NCBI RefSeq assembly: GCF_008704535.1
Contig: NZ_CP023701.1
Span: forward strand, 6,428,001 to 6,492,000
Length of the DNA: 64,000 nucleotides
Direction: 5' to 3'
Source of the DNA: Streptomyces subrutilus
Lineage (GTDB): Bacteria; Actinomycetota; Actinomycetes; Streptomycetales; Streptomycetaceae
The notes under the pieces are model-generated. The model saw only the letters and a list, made by a program, of their open reading frames with translations. It was not told the origin of the DNA and ran no database searches. Made by a program: the position numbers and the translations under genes. Within the stretch, counting starts at the first letter, position 1, and every line of letters begins with the position of its first letter. Shown here piece after piece: positions 7,646 through 15,520 of the stretch.

Positions 7646-8497
7646 GTGATCGACGGCTCTGAACCCCCGGCCGCACCGCCCGCGCTCCCGGGCGACGGCG
7701 CCGCCTGGCTGCCCGTCACCACGGGCGAATCGGGGGCCGCGGTCTTCCGCAGCGCGGACGGGACCCGGTACGCCAAGTGCGTGGCCGCCCGCGACGCCGA
7801 GGAGCTGGAGGCCGAGCGGGACCGCGTCGCATGGCTGAGCGGCCACGGGGTGCCGGGGCCGCAGGTGCTCGACTGGCAGACCGGATCCGCGGGCGCCCGC
7901 CTGGTGACCAGCGCCGTCCCCGGGGTGCCCGCCGACCAGGTGTCCGCCGCGGACCTGCTGGCCGCCTGGGAACGCATCGCGGCGGCCGTCCGCGGGCTGC
8001 ACGACGTACCCGTACGGCAGTGCCCGTTCCGCCGGGACGTCGACGGGATGGTGGCCGTGGCGCGCGACGTCGTGGCCCGGGGCGCGGTGAACCCCGCGTT
8101 CCTGTCGACCGGGCAGCAGCGCACGCCGCCCGCGGAACTGCTCGCCCGACTGGTCCCGCAACTCCCGCTGCGCCGCGAGCAGGAAGCCGCCGACGCGGTG
8201 GTCTGCCACGGAGACCTGTGTCTGCCCAACATCGTCCTCGACCCGCGCACCCTGGACGTGTCGGGCTTCATCGACCTCGGCCGGCTGGGACGGGCCGACC
8301 GCCACGCCGACCTGGCGCTGCTGCTGGCCGACGCGCGACACTCCTGGAAGGACGAGGAGCGGGCACGGGCCGCGGACACGGCGTTCGCAGAGAGCTACGG
8401 CGTCGTCCTCGACCACGACCGGCTGCGCTTCTACCTGCACCTCGACCCGCTCACCTGGCCCCGGCGCCCGTCCTCGCCCCCGGCCGGCGCCGCGTGA
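7646..8497 (+). CDS. APH(3')-type aminoglycoside phosphotransferase homologue
   Basis: 283 residues. The kinase C-lobe motifs are those of APH(3') enzymes: catalytic loop CHGDLCLPN near residue 190, and the metal-binding segment GFIDLGRLGRADRHADLALLL, nearly the same as in APH(3') of antibiotic producers. The N-lobe has RYAKC and a helix EAERDRVAWLSGHGVP. Such enzymes phosphorylate the 3'-OH of kanamycin or neomycin-type drugs. The C-terminus runs ~20 residues beyond the usual LDEFF end and is Pro-rich. No aminoglycoside biosynthesis genes are nearby, so it is a stand-alone resistance or resistance-like gene. The substrate is inferred from the family. Confidence 0.82.
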   Translation: MIDGSEPPAAPPALPGDGAAWLPVTTGESGAAVFRSADGTRYAKCVAARDAEELEAERDRVAWLSGHGVPGPQVLDWQTGSAGARLVTSAVPGVPADQVSAADLLAAWERIAAAVRGLHDVPVRQCPFRRDVDGMVAVARDVVARGAVNPAFLSTGQQRTPPAELLARLVPQLPLRREQEAADAVVCHGDLCLPNIVLDPRTLDVSGFIDLGRLGRADRHADLALLLADARHSWKDEERARAADTAFAESYGVVLDHDRLRFYLHLDPLTWPRRPSSPPAGAA

Positions 8498-8609
8498 CCG
8501 CTGCCCGGGTGCCACGGGGGAGCGGTGGCGTCAGGCGTCCACAGGGAGAGACTCATGCTGGTGACGAGGCGGCGGCGCGCGGTCTGCTCGCTCTGCTCGT
8601 TGTGCTCGG

Positions 8610-9482
8610 TCACGGTGTGCTCCTCGGTCCGGTGCCGGCGTCGGTGCCGGTGGCGTCCGTTTGGTGTGCGGCGGCGGCCAGGGCCGTCGCGAGCGTGTCG
8701 AGGCTCTGACCGAAGCCGGTCTCGATGCCCGCGACGAAGTCCGCCGATTCGACCGCGCTGTCGGTGATCCGCCAGTGGACGGCGAGGTCCGTGCCCGTGT
8801 CGGTGGGCCGGAGGTCCAGCTCGACGCGCGCGGTGAAGGCGGGGGCGCCGTCGGGCAGCAACGGGGAGAGCCGGTAGGCGAGGTGCTCGCCCGGGCGCAC
8901 CTCCTCGACCACCCCCTCCGCCCGCCCGACGACCGCGTCGGAGCCGTCGGCGTCCTCGGCGTCGCGGTACTCCTGGACGATCCGGCCGCCCGGTCGCGCC
9001 TCGAAGGCGAGTTCCGAGACGCGGAGGTCGTCGGGCGTCCACCACCGGGCGAGCAGGGCGGTGTCGGTGAGATGGCTCCAGACGAGCTCCGGCCGGCCCC
9101 TCAGTGAGCGGACGAAGCCGAACGAGCGGTCGTCCGCCCACCCCGTCTCCACCGCCGCGAGCCGTTCCGTGTGCCGGGTGAGCACCTGGCGGTCGTAGGC
9201 GGCGAGCGGCCCGTCGGGCCGGTCCGCGCCGTCGGCGAGACCGGTGAGCACCGCGGCCAGGTCCCGCAGGGGGGCGGCCCGGAGGGCGTAGACGCGGCGC
9301 TGTCCCGCGCGGCGGGAGTCGACGAGACCTGCGCGTTCGAGGGCCTGGAGGTGCTTGCTCGTCTGCGGCTGGCGGGCCTCGGCCAGCTGCGCGAGAACGC
9401 CGACCGAGCGGGGCCGCTCGGCCAGGAGGGTCACGAGCCGCCAGCGGGCCGGATCGGCCAGGGCGGCGAGAAGGGCGTCCAT
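8610..9482 (-). CDS. ArsR-family HTH fused to an AHSA1/SRPBCC domain
   Basis: 290 residues. Residues 1-90 form an ArsR-type winged helix (DPARWRLVTLLAERPRSVGVLAQLAEARQPQTSKHLQALERAGLVDSR as the core; no metal-binding Cys motif). Residues 125-275 look like an AHSA1/SRPBCC lipid-binding domain (GRPELVWSHLTDTALLARWWTP). The fusion suggests a repressor that senses a hydrophobic ligand in its own C-terminal pocket. It is divergent from the WYL gene across 79 bp containing two palindromes, and probably controls itself and that gene. Ligand unknown. Confidence 0.85.
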   Translation of the reverse strand: MDALLAALADPARWRLVTLLAERPRSVGVLAQLAEARQPQTSKHLQALERAGLVDSRRAGQRRVYALRAAPLRDLAAVLTGLADGADRPDGPLAAYDRQVLTRHTERLAAVETGWADDRSFGFVRSLRGRPELVWSHLTDTALLARWWTPDDLRVSELAFEARPGGRIVQEYRDAEDADGSDAVVGRAEGVVEEVRPGEHLAYRLSPLLPDGAPAFTARVELDLRPTDTGTDLAVHWRITDSAVESADFVAGIETGFGQSLDTLATALAAAAHQTDATGTDAGTGPRSTP

Positions 9483-9484
9483 GC

Positions 9485-9512
9485 GGAGAAGTATTCTCCA
9501 CAGGGAATATTC
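9485..9512. promoter_or_regulatory. Candidate operators between the ArsR-AHSA1 and WYL genes
   Basis: GGAGAA-GTA-TTCTCC (9485-9499) is a perfect 15-nt inverted repeat, and GAATATTC (9505-9512) is a perfect 8-nt palindrome. Both lie within 30 nt of the ArsR-AHSA1 start codon, where a self-repressing ArsR protein would bind. Confidence 0.5.
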
Positions 9513-9561
9513 GTGTCAAGGAATGTTCGGACCGGGGCGTGCCGTCCGCGATCCTTGGGTC

Positions 9562-10674
9562 ATGCGCGCCGCCCGCCTCATCCGCATGGCCCTCCTCGTC
9601 CAGTCGAGCCCCGGTCTGACCGCCGCGGTCCTCGCCCGCGAGCTGGGCGTCTCCGAGCGCACCGTGATCCGTGACGCGCAGGCCTTGCAGGAGGCGGGCG
9701 TGCCCGTGCGCTCCGAGCGCGGCCGGACCGGCGGCTACCACCTGGCCCCGGGCTACCGGACCCGGCTCACCACGCTGGCCCCGCCCGAGGCGGAGACGCT
9801 CTACCTCTCCGGTCTCCCGGCCGCCCTGCGCGACCTCGGGCTCTCGGACGCGGCGGACACGGCCCGGCTGAAGCTGGCGGCCACGCTGCTGCCGTCGCTG
9901 CGGGCCGCGGCCGAGTCGTCCGTGCGCCGCTTCCACCTCGATGCCCCGGCCTGGTTCCGCGAGCCGTCGGCGCCGGAACTGCTGCCGCAGCTGGCCCGCG
10001 CCGTGTGGTCCGACCGCGCCGTCGAGCTGGCCTACGCGCGTCCCGGCCGGGACGGCGCCCCGGCCCGTGCCGTCACCCGGCTGCTGGAGCCGTACGGGCT
10101 CGTCCTGAAAGCGGGGGTCTGGTACGTCGTGGGCCGCGTCCCGGACGGGCGGGAGGAGGGCGGCGGGGCCTGGCGCACCTACCGCGTCGACCGCGTCACC
10201 GCGCTCGCCCCGGCCCCCGCGACCGCCGGACCCTTCTCGCGCGACCCGTCCTTCGACCTGGCCGCACACTGGCAGGCGCACGCGGCGGGCTTCGCCCGGG
10301 CCCTGCTGCGCACCACCGTCACCGTGCGCCTGACCGAGCGCGGTCTGCGCCGCCTGCCCGCCGTCGCGGACCCCGCCGGAGTGGCCGGGGCGCTGGCCTC
10401 CGCCACCGCGCCGGACCCCACCGGGCGCGTCACGCTCGACCTGCCGGTCGAATCCGAGGACGTCGCCTTCGGCCAGCTGACCGGGCTGGGCGCGGACGCC
10501 GAAGTGCTGGCACCCGAAGGGCTGCGCGGCCGCTTCCGCGAGCACGCGCAGACCCTCGCCGCCCTGTACGGGACGGACCCGGCGGACGGGGGGCGGCGGC
10601 CGCCGGCGCGGCCCGCCGCGAGCGCTGCCGCCGACCCCGTCACGCCGTCCCCGTCACCACGAGGTCAGCGGTAG
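9562..10674 (+). CDS. WYL-domain transcriptional regulator (YafY/DeoR-type HTH)
   Basis: 370 residues. The N-terminal winged HTH (LARELGVSERTVIRDAQALQEAGVPVRSERGRTGGYHLAPGYR) is typical of YafY-like regulators. The middle WYL domain (LEPYGLVLKAGVWYVVGRV, WRTYRVDRV) and a C-terminal WCX-like segment follow. WYL domains bind nucleic acid or small ligands and often modulate the attached HTH. The ATG at 9562 was chosen because the longer frame runs back over the divergent gene. Its 3' end overlaps the convergent SDR gene by 10 nt. The tail after ~340 is Pro/Ala-rich. Target genes unknown. Confidence 0.88.
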   Translation: MRAARLIRMALLVQSSPGLTAAVLARELGVSERTVIRDAQALQEAGVPVRSERGRTGGYHLAPGYRTRLTTLAPPEAETLYLSGLPAALRDLGLSDAADTARLKLAATLLPSLRAAAESSVRRFHLDAPAWFREPSAPELLPQLARAVWSDRAVELAYARPGRDGAPARAVTRLLEPYGLVLKAGVWYVVGRVPDGREEGGGAWRTYRVDRVTALAPAPATAGPFSRDPSFDLAAHWQAHAAGFARALLRTTVTVRLTERGLRRLPAVADPAGVAGALASATAPDPTGRVTLDLPVESEDVAFGQLTGLGADAEVLAPEGLRGRFREHAQTLAALYGTDPADGGRRPPARPAASAAADPVTPSPSPRGQR

Positions 10675-11660
10675 TCGTCGGCCGGGGCGGCCTTGCCGCC
10701 GTACACCACGTCCTCGAAGTAGGCCCACGCGTCCGGCCGGCTCCCGTCCACGTCCCGGACGTCGTAGGTCCTGGCCAGCTCCGCACTGGAGGTCGACTTC
10801 CCGTTCCACCGGGCGGCCCGGTCCGGGTCGGCGGCGAGCGCGGCGACCGCGCGGGCGAGGTAGTGCGGCGACTCCGCGATGGCGAAGGAGGGCTCCTGGG
10901 CGACGGCGTCGCGCCAGTTCTCCTCGGTCACGCCGAAGGCGCCGAGCATCTGCTCCGAGCGCAGGAACCCGGGTGTGACGGCGACGGCGGCGCCCCCGTA
11001 CTCCGCCAGCTCCTCGCCCAGCCCGAAGGCGATGCGGATCGGTGCGTTCTTGGCGAGGTCGTAGTAGAGGTTCTCGCGGTAACGGCGGTTGGAGACGGCC
11101 GTGCCGTCGGTGACCTCGATGTGCAGCGGGGCGTCCGAGCGGATGAGGAGGGGGAGGGCCAGCGCCGCGGTGATCACGTGCGAGCGCACGCCGAGCTCCA
11201 GGATGCGCAGGCCGTCGGCGAGCGGGGTCTCCCAGCTCTTCTTCCCGAAGACGGAGCCGACGAGCAGGTGTTCGCCGCCCCACAGGTCGTTGACGAGGAT
11301 GTCGAGCCGTCCCTGCTCGCCGTCGATCCGCTCGACGAGGGCGCGCACCCGGTCCTCGTCGAGGTGGTCGGTGGGGACGGCGATGCCGGTGCCGCCGGCC
11401 GCCGTGACCAGCTCCGCCGTCTCCTCGATGGTCTCGGTGGAGCGGCCGACCTCACTGGCCCGCGTACGGGTGGTGCGGCCGGTGACGTAGACGGTGGCGC
11501 CCGCGCGACCGAGCTCGACGGCCAGGGCCCGGCCGGCGCCGCGGGTCGCCCCGGCGACGAGGGCGATCCGGCCGGCGAGCGGGGCGGTCCGGCCGTCGGT
11601 GGCCGGCCGCGGGTCGGTGGGGACGGGGGTGTGCGTCTGCGGGTTCTCGTTCTGGGTCAT
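10665..11660 (-). CDS. SDR family oxidoreductase
   Basis: 331 residues. The Rossmann nucleotide-binding motif is slightly altered (ALVAGATRGAGRALAVEL in place of TGxxxGIG). The catalytic Tyr/Lys lie in the YYDLAKNAP segment, and a long C-terminal extension ends GGKAAPADDYR. NAD(P)-dependent; substrate not deducible. A 9-bp-arm inverted repeat lies 18-43 nt upstream of the start. The first ~28 residues are polar and disordered-looking, so a start further in is possible. Confidence 0.8.
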   Translation of the reverse strand: MTQNENPQTHTPVPTDPRPATDGRTAPLAGRIALVAGATRGAGRALAVELGRAGATVYVTGRTTRTRASEVGRSTETIEETAELVTAAGGTGIAVPTDHLDEDRVRALVERIDGEQGRLDILVNDLWGGEHLLVGSVFGKKSWETPLADGLRILELGVRSHVITAALALPLLIRSDAPLHIEVTDGTAVSNRRYRENLYYDLAKNAPIRIAFGLGEELAEYGGAAVAVTPGFLRSEQMLGAFGVTEENWRDAVAQEPSFAIAESPHYLARAVAALAADPDRAARWNGKSTSSAELARTYDVRDVDGSRPDAWAYFEDVVYGGKAAPADDYR

Positions 11661-11678
11661 GCCCCCACGGTGGACGCC

Positions 11679-11703
11679 AAAGGTGACAGTTCACGTCACC
11701 TTT
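11679..11703. promoter_or_regulatory. Candidate operator upstream of the SDR gene
   Basis: AAAGGTGAC-AGTTCAC-GTCACCTTT has perfect 9-bp arms and a 7-nt centre. It lies just upstream of the SDR start codon, where a TetR-, MarR- or HxlR-type dimer would block transcription. No such regulator is adjacent. Confidence 0.55.
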
Positions 11704-11805
11704 TCCGGAGCGGCCGGAAAAATCCACCCGGCTCCTCCGTCACCGCGCGCCGCGGCCGCCGGACGGCGCCCGCCGTCCGGCCGCGGCGCGGGGAGAGCCC
11801 GCGGT

Positions 11806-12297
11806 TCACCCTGTCGCGCTGACCGTGAAGCGGTCCGAGCAGACCTTGAAGGGCGTCTTGAGCAGGAACGCGTCCGTGGACGCGGGCGGGTAGACCTTCA
11901 GGAACGCGCCCTCGGGCAGGCAGGCGCCGCCGAGCGGGCCGTTCGTGGTGCGGAGGGTGGCCGTGGCGCTGCGGCCGGGTGCCAGCGAGACCGCCCCGGG
12001 CGCCCCGCCGTCGCGGTCGGCCGGCTCGCCGATCTGCCGCCGGGCGCCGTCCAGGACGCTCACGCCCGGGAATCCGCGCAGCGTGCACGGGCGGTCGCCG
12101 GTGTTGGTGAAGTGCAGCGGCAGGTACAGCTGGCCCGCGCCGGCGTCCGGTTCGCCGACGGACACGTCCAGTTCGCCCGACGCGCAGGTGCGTTCGCCCG
12201 CGGGCCCGGACGCGACCGCCGGCACCGAAGCCACCAACGCGGCACCCACGGCCAAGGACAGCAGGGCGGGAATCGCCGTTCGCGCGGACATCACCAT
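11806..12297 (-). CDS. Secreted DUF4232 protein
   Basis: 163 residues. The N-terminal signal peptide (hydrophobic core LLSLAVGAALVASV, cleavage after AVASG or nearby) is followed by one DUF4232 beta-sandwich: the FTNTGDRPCTLRGFPGVSVLD strand pair and two Cys pairs expected to form disulfides. Streptomycetes carry many such small secreted proteins with no known function. The ATG at 12297 has GAGGTGA upstream; an in-frame ATG at 12291 is equally possible. Confidence 0.8.
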   Translation of the reverse strand: MVMSARTAIPALLSLAVGAALVASVPAVASGPAGERTCASGELDVSVGEPDAGAGQLYLPLHFTNTGDRPCTLRGFPGVSVLDGARRQIGEPADRDGGAPGAVSLAPGRSATATLRTTNGPLGGACLPEGAFLKVYPPASTDAFLLKTPFKVCSDRFTVSATG

Positions 12298-12810
12298 GAC
12301 TCACCTCGATCGATCGGCTGACGGGGGCCGCCAGCACACCTGGTTGGCGTCCCTCCCGCCTACCCGCGACGCGCGTCCTGAAGCCGCCCGTGCGCCCACG
12401 TCCGGTTCTCGACGGTCGAGGGCTCGGGTCCGGCGCTGTTGCGCGCCTTGATGTACGCGGTGATCTCCCGGGTGGGGAACCTGCCGGCGGATCCCCGTTC
12501 GGCGCCGATGCAACCGTTGACGGCCACATGGCCGGTGGCCGTGCCTCCGCCGCACGCGACCGCCGCGGCGTGCGCGTCGTCCGGGAGGGTCGGCAGGGTC
12601 GGCGCGGCTGCGCCGAGGATCGTTCGTGCGCGGCGGGCGCCGGCCACGCCCGGGGGCGTGGCCGGCGCGGGAATGCGGTGGGCCGGTCGGTGCGGGGAAT
12701 CGGTTCACGGACGGTCGGTCATCTCCGGAGAGCGGCTGATTTCCGGATCGGCACATCATATGAATTCATGAACCTGTTCCCCGTTCCCGTTCGGTCATGG
12801 CTCCCGTTCG
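12298..12810. other. Stretch with no supported gene between the DUF4232 and killer-toxin-like genes
   Basis: A frame on the minus strand (12360-12647, ~95 residues) has no recognisable domain, no ribosome binding site and no signal peptide, so I do not call it. The AT-richer patch around 12755-12780 (containing CATATGAATTCATG) and the hairpin at 12637-12668 are the only visible structures. Confidence 0.4.
12637..12668 (-). terminator. Terminator hairpin downstream of the killer-toxin-like gene
   Basis: A perfect 14-bp inverted repeat, GCGCCGGCCACGCC / GGCGTGGCCGGCGC, with a 4-nt loop, 143 nt beyond the stop codon of the minus-strand crystallin-type gene. No T tract. Confidence 0.55.
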
Positions 12811-13161
12811 TCACAGGATTTCGATGTCCCCGACCTTCGGGGGGCGGTTCGGGAAGGAGATCTCGTGCCACCGTTCGATTTTCACGGAATCGCCGTTCAC
12901 GTCGTAGTAGATCAAGTCGTTGTTCCCCGTGGAGATCTTGTCGATCCACCACCCGCCGAAGGAGGTCCTGCCGCGGTTCGCGTAACAGTCCACACTGCTG
13001 CGACCAGCGCCGTCGTGCGACCAGATCTTCAGATAGTCCTCCCCGCCGCGGCAGGGGATGTGGTCGATGGCGTAGGCGTTGCCGGGCACGACCATGGTGA
13101 ACGCCGCCGCCGCGGCGAAGGCCACGGCCACGGAGCGTGCGGCCTTCTTCGTCCTTGACAT
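12811..13161 (-). CDS. Secreted beta/gamma-crystallin protein, Streptomyces killer toxin-like
   Basis: 116 residues from the ATG, or 117 from the adjacent GTG at 13164. The signal peptide runs to about NAYA, leaving a mature ~84-residue domain starting IDHIPCRGGEDYLKIW. That is the length and sequence style of the Streptomyces killer toxin-like protein (SKLP), which has a beta/gamma-crystallin fold. The two Cys (PCRGG, DCYANRG) would form a disulfide. GNNDLIYYDVNGD is a likely calcium-binding turn. SKLP inhibits growth of yeasts and fungi; that activity is inferred here. GAGGAG precedes the start. Confidence 0.85.
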   Translation of the reverse strand: MSRTKKAARSVAVAFAAAAAFTMVVPGNAYAIDHIPCRGGEDYLKIWSHDGAGRSSVDCYANRGRTSFGGWWIDKISTGNNDLIYYDVNGDSVKIERWHEISFPNRPPKVGDIEIL

Positions 13162-13580
13162 CACGAGTTTCTCCTCGCTTCGGATGTGGAACCGGAAAGT
13201 CGTGTGATGACCCGATCTGATGGCGGCCTGTGGTCAGGCAATTGCACCGCCTTCGACGGGGTTCTGACTTTCTCCCGTGTTTTGCACAAGGACCATCCTG
13301 CGAGACTGCTGTACACGGCAATCTTTTATGGAATGACCGGCTGGAATCCACTCCCGAATGTCCGGATCATTACCGTTCAGCCGGTTGGTCGGGCGGGATC
13401 CGCCCTCGGCGCGGGACGGCGTGTGAGGTCTCGGCCAGGCGGGGTAGGGGCCGGAGGAGGCGCGGAGCCCCTCCGGCGAGGGGCACCGCGCGGCCGGGAG
13501 CGCGGACCCGGCCGCGCCCTGCGTCCCCGAGACGCCGCCACGACCGCGCGGGCCGGGCGGCGACGGCGAAAGGAAGGGCC
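13162..13580. other. Intergenic stretch upstream of the killer-toxin-like gene
   Basis: No gene seen. The segment 13240-13380 has noticeably lower G+C than its surroundings, consistent with the promoter of the secreted toxin-like gene, though no clear -35/-10 pair was identified. Confidence 0.4.
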
Positions 13581-13706
13581 ATGGAAGCGGCCGTGTACGA
13601 AGGACCGCGGGCGGCGACCGTCGCGGACGTGCCCGACGCGAGGACCGGACATCCCGGCGACGGACCGGCCGGGCCGCCGGCCGGCCGGTCCGGGGGGACC
13701 TCATGA
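13581..13706 (+). pseudogene. Remnant of a zinc-dependent alcohol dehydrogenase N-terminus
   Basis: A 41-codon frame starting MEAAVYEGPRAATVADVPDAR, which is how many zinc-type alcohol dehydrogenases begin (M-K-A-A-V-Y-x-G-P-x-x-x-x-V-E-D-V-P). After 21 residues the similarity ends in Gly/Pro-rich sequence, and the frame stops overlapping the next gene's ATG (ATGA). The start has AAAGGAAG upstream, so it may still be translated and could couple translation into the following gene. Most simply a deletion scar. Confidence 0.6.
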
Positions 13707-14713
13707 GCTACGTGAGCCCCGGCGGGACGTACGCGCGCGACAGCCGCTACCTCACCACCCGGATCACCGCGGACGGGCGGGACGGCTTCCCCGTCGAACC
13801 GGGCCGCTACCGCCTGGTGGTCAGCCGGGCCTGCCCGTGGGCCAGCCGCGCGATCATCGTCCGGCGCCTCCTCGGGCTGGAGGACGCGCTGCCCATGGCC
13901 GTGGCCGGCCCGACCCACGACGAACGGAGCTGGACGTTCGACCTGGACCCCGGAGGCCGTGATCCGGTGCTCGGCATCGAACGGCTCCAGGAGGCCTACT
14001 TCGCCCGCGACCCCGGATACGACCGCGGCGTCACCGTCCCCGCGATCGTGGACGTGCCGACCGGCCGCGTGGTGACCAACGACTTCCCGCAGATGACGAT
14101 CGACCTGTCGCTGGAGTGGACCGCCCACCACCGCGCGGGCGCCCCCGCGCTCTACCCGCGGGAGCTGCGGCCGGAGATCGACTCCGTCGACGAGGCCGTC
14201 TACCAGGACGTGAACAACGGCGTCTACCGGGCCGGCTTCGCGGGGTCGCAGGAAGCGTACGAAGCGGCCTACGCGCGCCTGTTCGCCCGCCTCGACCGGC
14301 TCACCGACCGGCTCGCGGCCTCCCGCTACCTCGTCGGCGACACGATCACCGAGGCGGACGTCCGGCTCTTCACCACGCTCGTCCGCTTCGACGCGGTCTA
14401 CCACGGCCACTTCAAGTGCAACCGGCGGAAACTGTCCGAGATGCCGGTGCTGTGGTCCTACGCGCGCGACCTGTTCCAGACGCCCGGTTTCGGCGACACG
14501 GTCGACTTCGACCACATCAAGCGCCACTACTACCTGGTGCACCGGGACATCAATCCCACCGGCATCGTCCCGGCCGGTCCCGACCTCTCGGGGTGGCTCG
14601 CGCCCCACGACCGGGCGTCCCTGGGCGGCCGCCCCTTCGGCCGGGGCACGCCCCCGGGGCCGGTGGCCCCGTCCGAGGCCGTCCCGGCCGGACACGGCCC
14701 GCAGCCGGGCTGA
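13703..14713 (+). CDS. Glutathionyl-hydroquinone reductase-like GST family protein
   Basis: 336 residues of the ECM4/YqjG (GST omega/xi-like) class. The redox Cys is in SRACPWASRAIIVRRLLGLE near residue 51. NDFPQMTIDL in the thioredoxin-like half and the all-alpha C-terminal domain (NNGVYRAGFA, YLVGDTITEADVRLFTTLVRFDAVYHGHFKCN) follow. Family members reduce glutathionyl-hydroquinones. Streptomycetes make mycothiol rather than glutathione, so the thiol partner may differ. The last ~25 residues are Pro/Gly-rich. It begins inside the stop codon of the dehydrogenase remnant. Confidence 0.88.
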   Translation: MSYVSPGGTYARDSRYLTTRITADGRDGFPVEPGRYRLVVSRACPWASRAIIVRRLLGLEDALPMAVAGPTHDERSWTFDLDPGGRDPVLGIERLQEAYFARDPGYDRGVTVPAIVDVPTGRVVTNDFPQMTIDLSLEWTAHHRAGAPALYPRELRPEIDSVDEAVYQDVNNGVYRAGFAGSQEAYEAAYARLFARLDRLTDRLAASRYLVGDTITEADVRLFTTLVRFDAVYHGHFKCNRRKLSEMPVLWSYARDLFQTPGFGDTVDFDHIKRHYYLVHRDINPTGIVPAGPDLSGWLAPHDRASLGGRPFGRGTPPGPVAPSEAVPAGHGPQPG

Positions 14714-14776
14714 CCGCGGCCGCCGTGTGCCGTCCGCGCCGCCCCGCCCGGCGCCCCGGCCGGCCGCGGACGCCGG

Positions 14777-15520
14777 TCAGGAGCGGTCGAGCACCCGCGC
14801 CAGGAACCGTTGCGTGGACTGCTCCCGCGGAGCGGTCAGCACCTGCTCCGCGGTGCCCTGCTCCACGATCACGCCGTCCTCCAGGAAGCAGACCCGGTCC
14901 GCGACGTGCCGGGCGAAGCCCATCTCGTGCGTGGCCATCAGGATCGTCAGGCCGCGCTGCTTGAGGTCCGCGACCACGTCCAGGACCTCGGCCACCAGTT
15001 CGGGGTCGAGGGCCGAGGTGATCTCGTCGAAGAGCAGCAGCTCGGGCTCGGTGGCCAGCGCGCGGGCGATCGCCGCGCGCTGCTGCTGTCCGCCGGACAG
15101 CCGGTCGGGATGCTCCCGCGCCTTGTCCGCCAGCCCGAACCGGGCCAGCAGCTCATGGGCCGACTCCTCGGCCTGCCGGCGCGGGACGCCGTGCACCTGG
15201 CGCGGCGCGAGCGTGATGTTGTCCAGCACGCTCAGGTGCGGGAAGAGGTTGTAGGCCTGGAAGACGATGCCGATCCGACGGCGGGCCGCGTTGGGATCCA
15301 GTCGGGGGTCGGTCAGTTCGGTCTCGCCCAGGTGGACGGTGCCGTCGTCGACGACCTCCAGCAGGTCCACGCAGCGCAGCAGGGTCGACTTGCCGGACCC
15401 CGAGCCGCCGATGAGGCAGACGACCTGGTGTTCGGCGACGTCCAGGTCGATCGAGCGCAGCACCAGCCGCGGCCCGTACCGCTTGCGGAGGCCGCGGATG
15501 CGCAGCAGCGGCCGGCTCAT
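14777..15520 (-). CDS. Amino-acid ABC transporter ATP-binding protein
   Basis: 247 residues of the polar-amino-acid (GlnQ/HisP) class. Walker A is GGSGSGKST (~37-45), the signature is LSGGQQQR, Walker B is LLLFDEITSALDPE, and the H-loop is MATHEMGFA. It energises uptake with the permease encoded immediately upstream, whose stop codon overlaps this start by 4 nt. Last gene of the operon. Confidence 0.95.
   Translation of the reverse strand: MSRPLLRIRGLRKRYGPRLVLRSIDLDVAEHQVVCLIGGSGSGKSTLLRCVDLLEVVDDGTVHLGETELTDPRLDPNAARRRIGIVFQAYNLFPHLSVLDNITLAPRQVHGVPRRQAEESAHELLARFGLADKAREHPDRLSGGQQQRAAIARALATEPELLLFDEITSALDPELVAEVLDVVADLKQRGLTILMATHEMGFARHVADRVCFLEDGVIVEQGTAEQVLTAPREQSTQRFLARVLDRS

Noticed and set aside
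12360..12647. A 95-residue open frame on the minus strand between the DUF4232 and killer-toxin-like genes
   Set aside because: No ribosome binding site, signal peptide or recognisable domain. Part of it overlaps the terminator hairpin, and competing frames are equally open.
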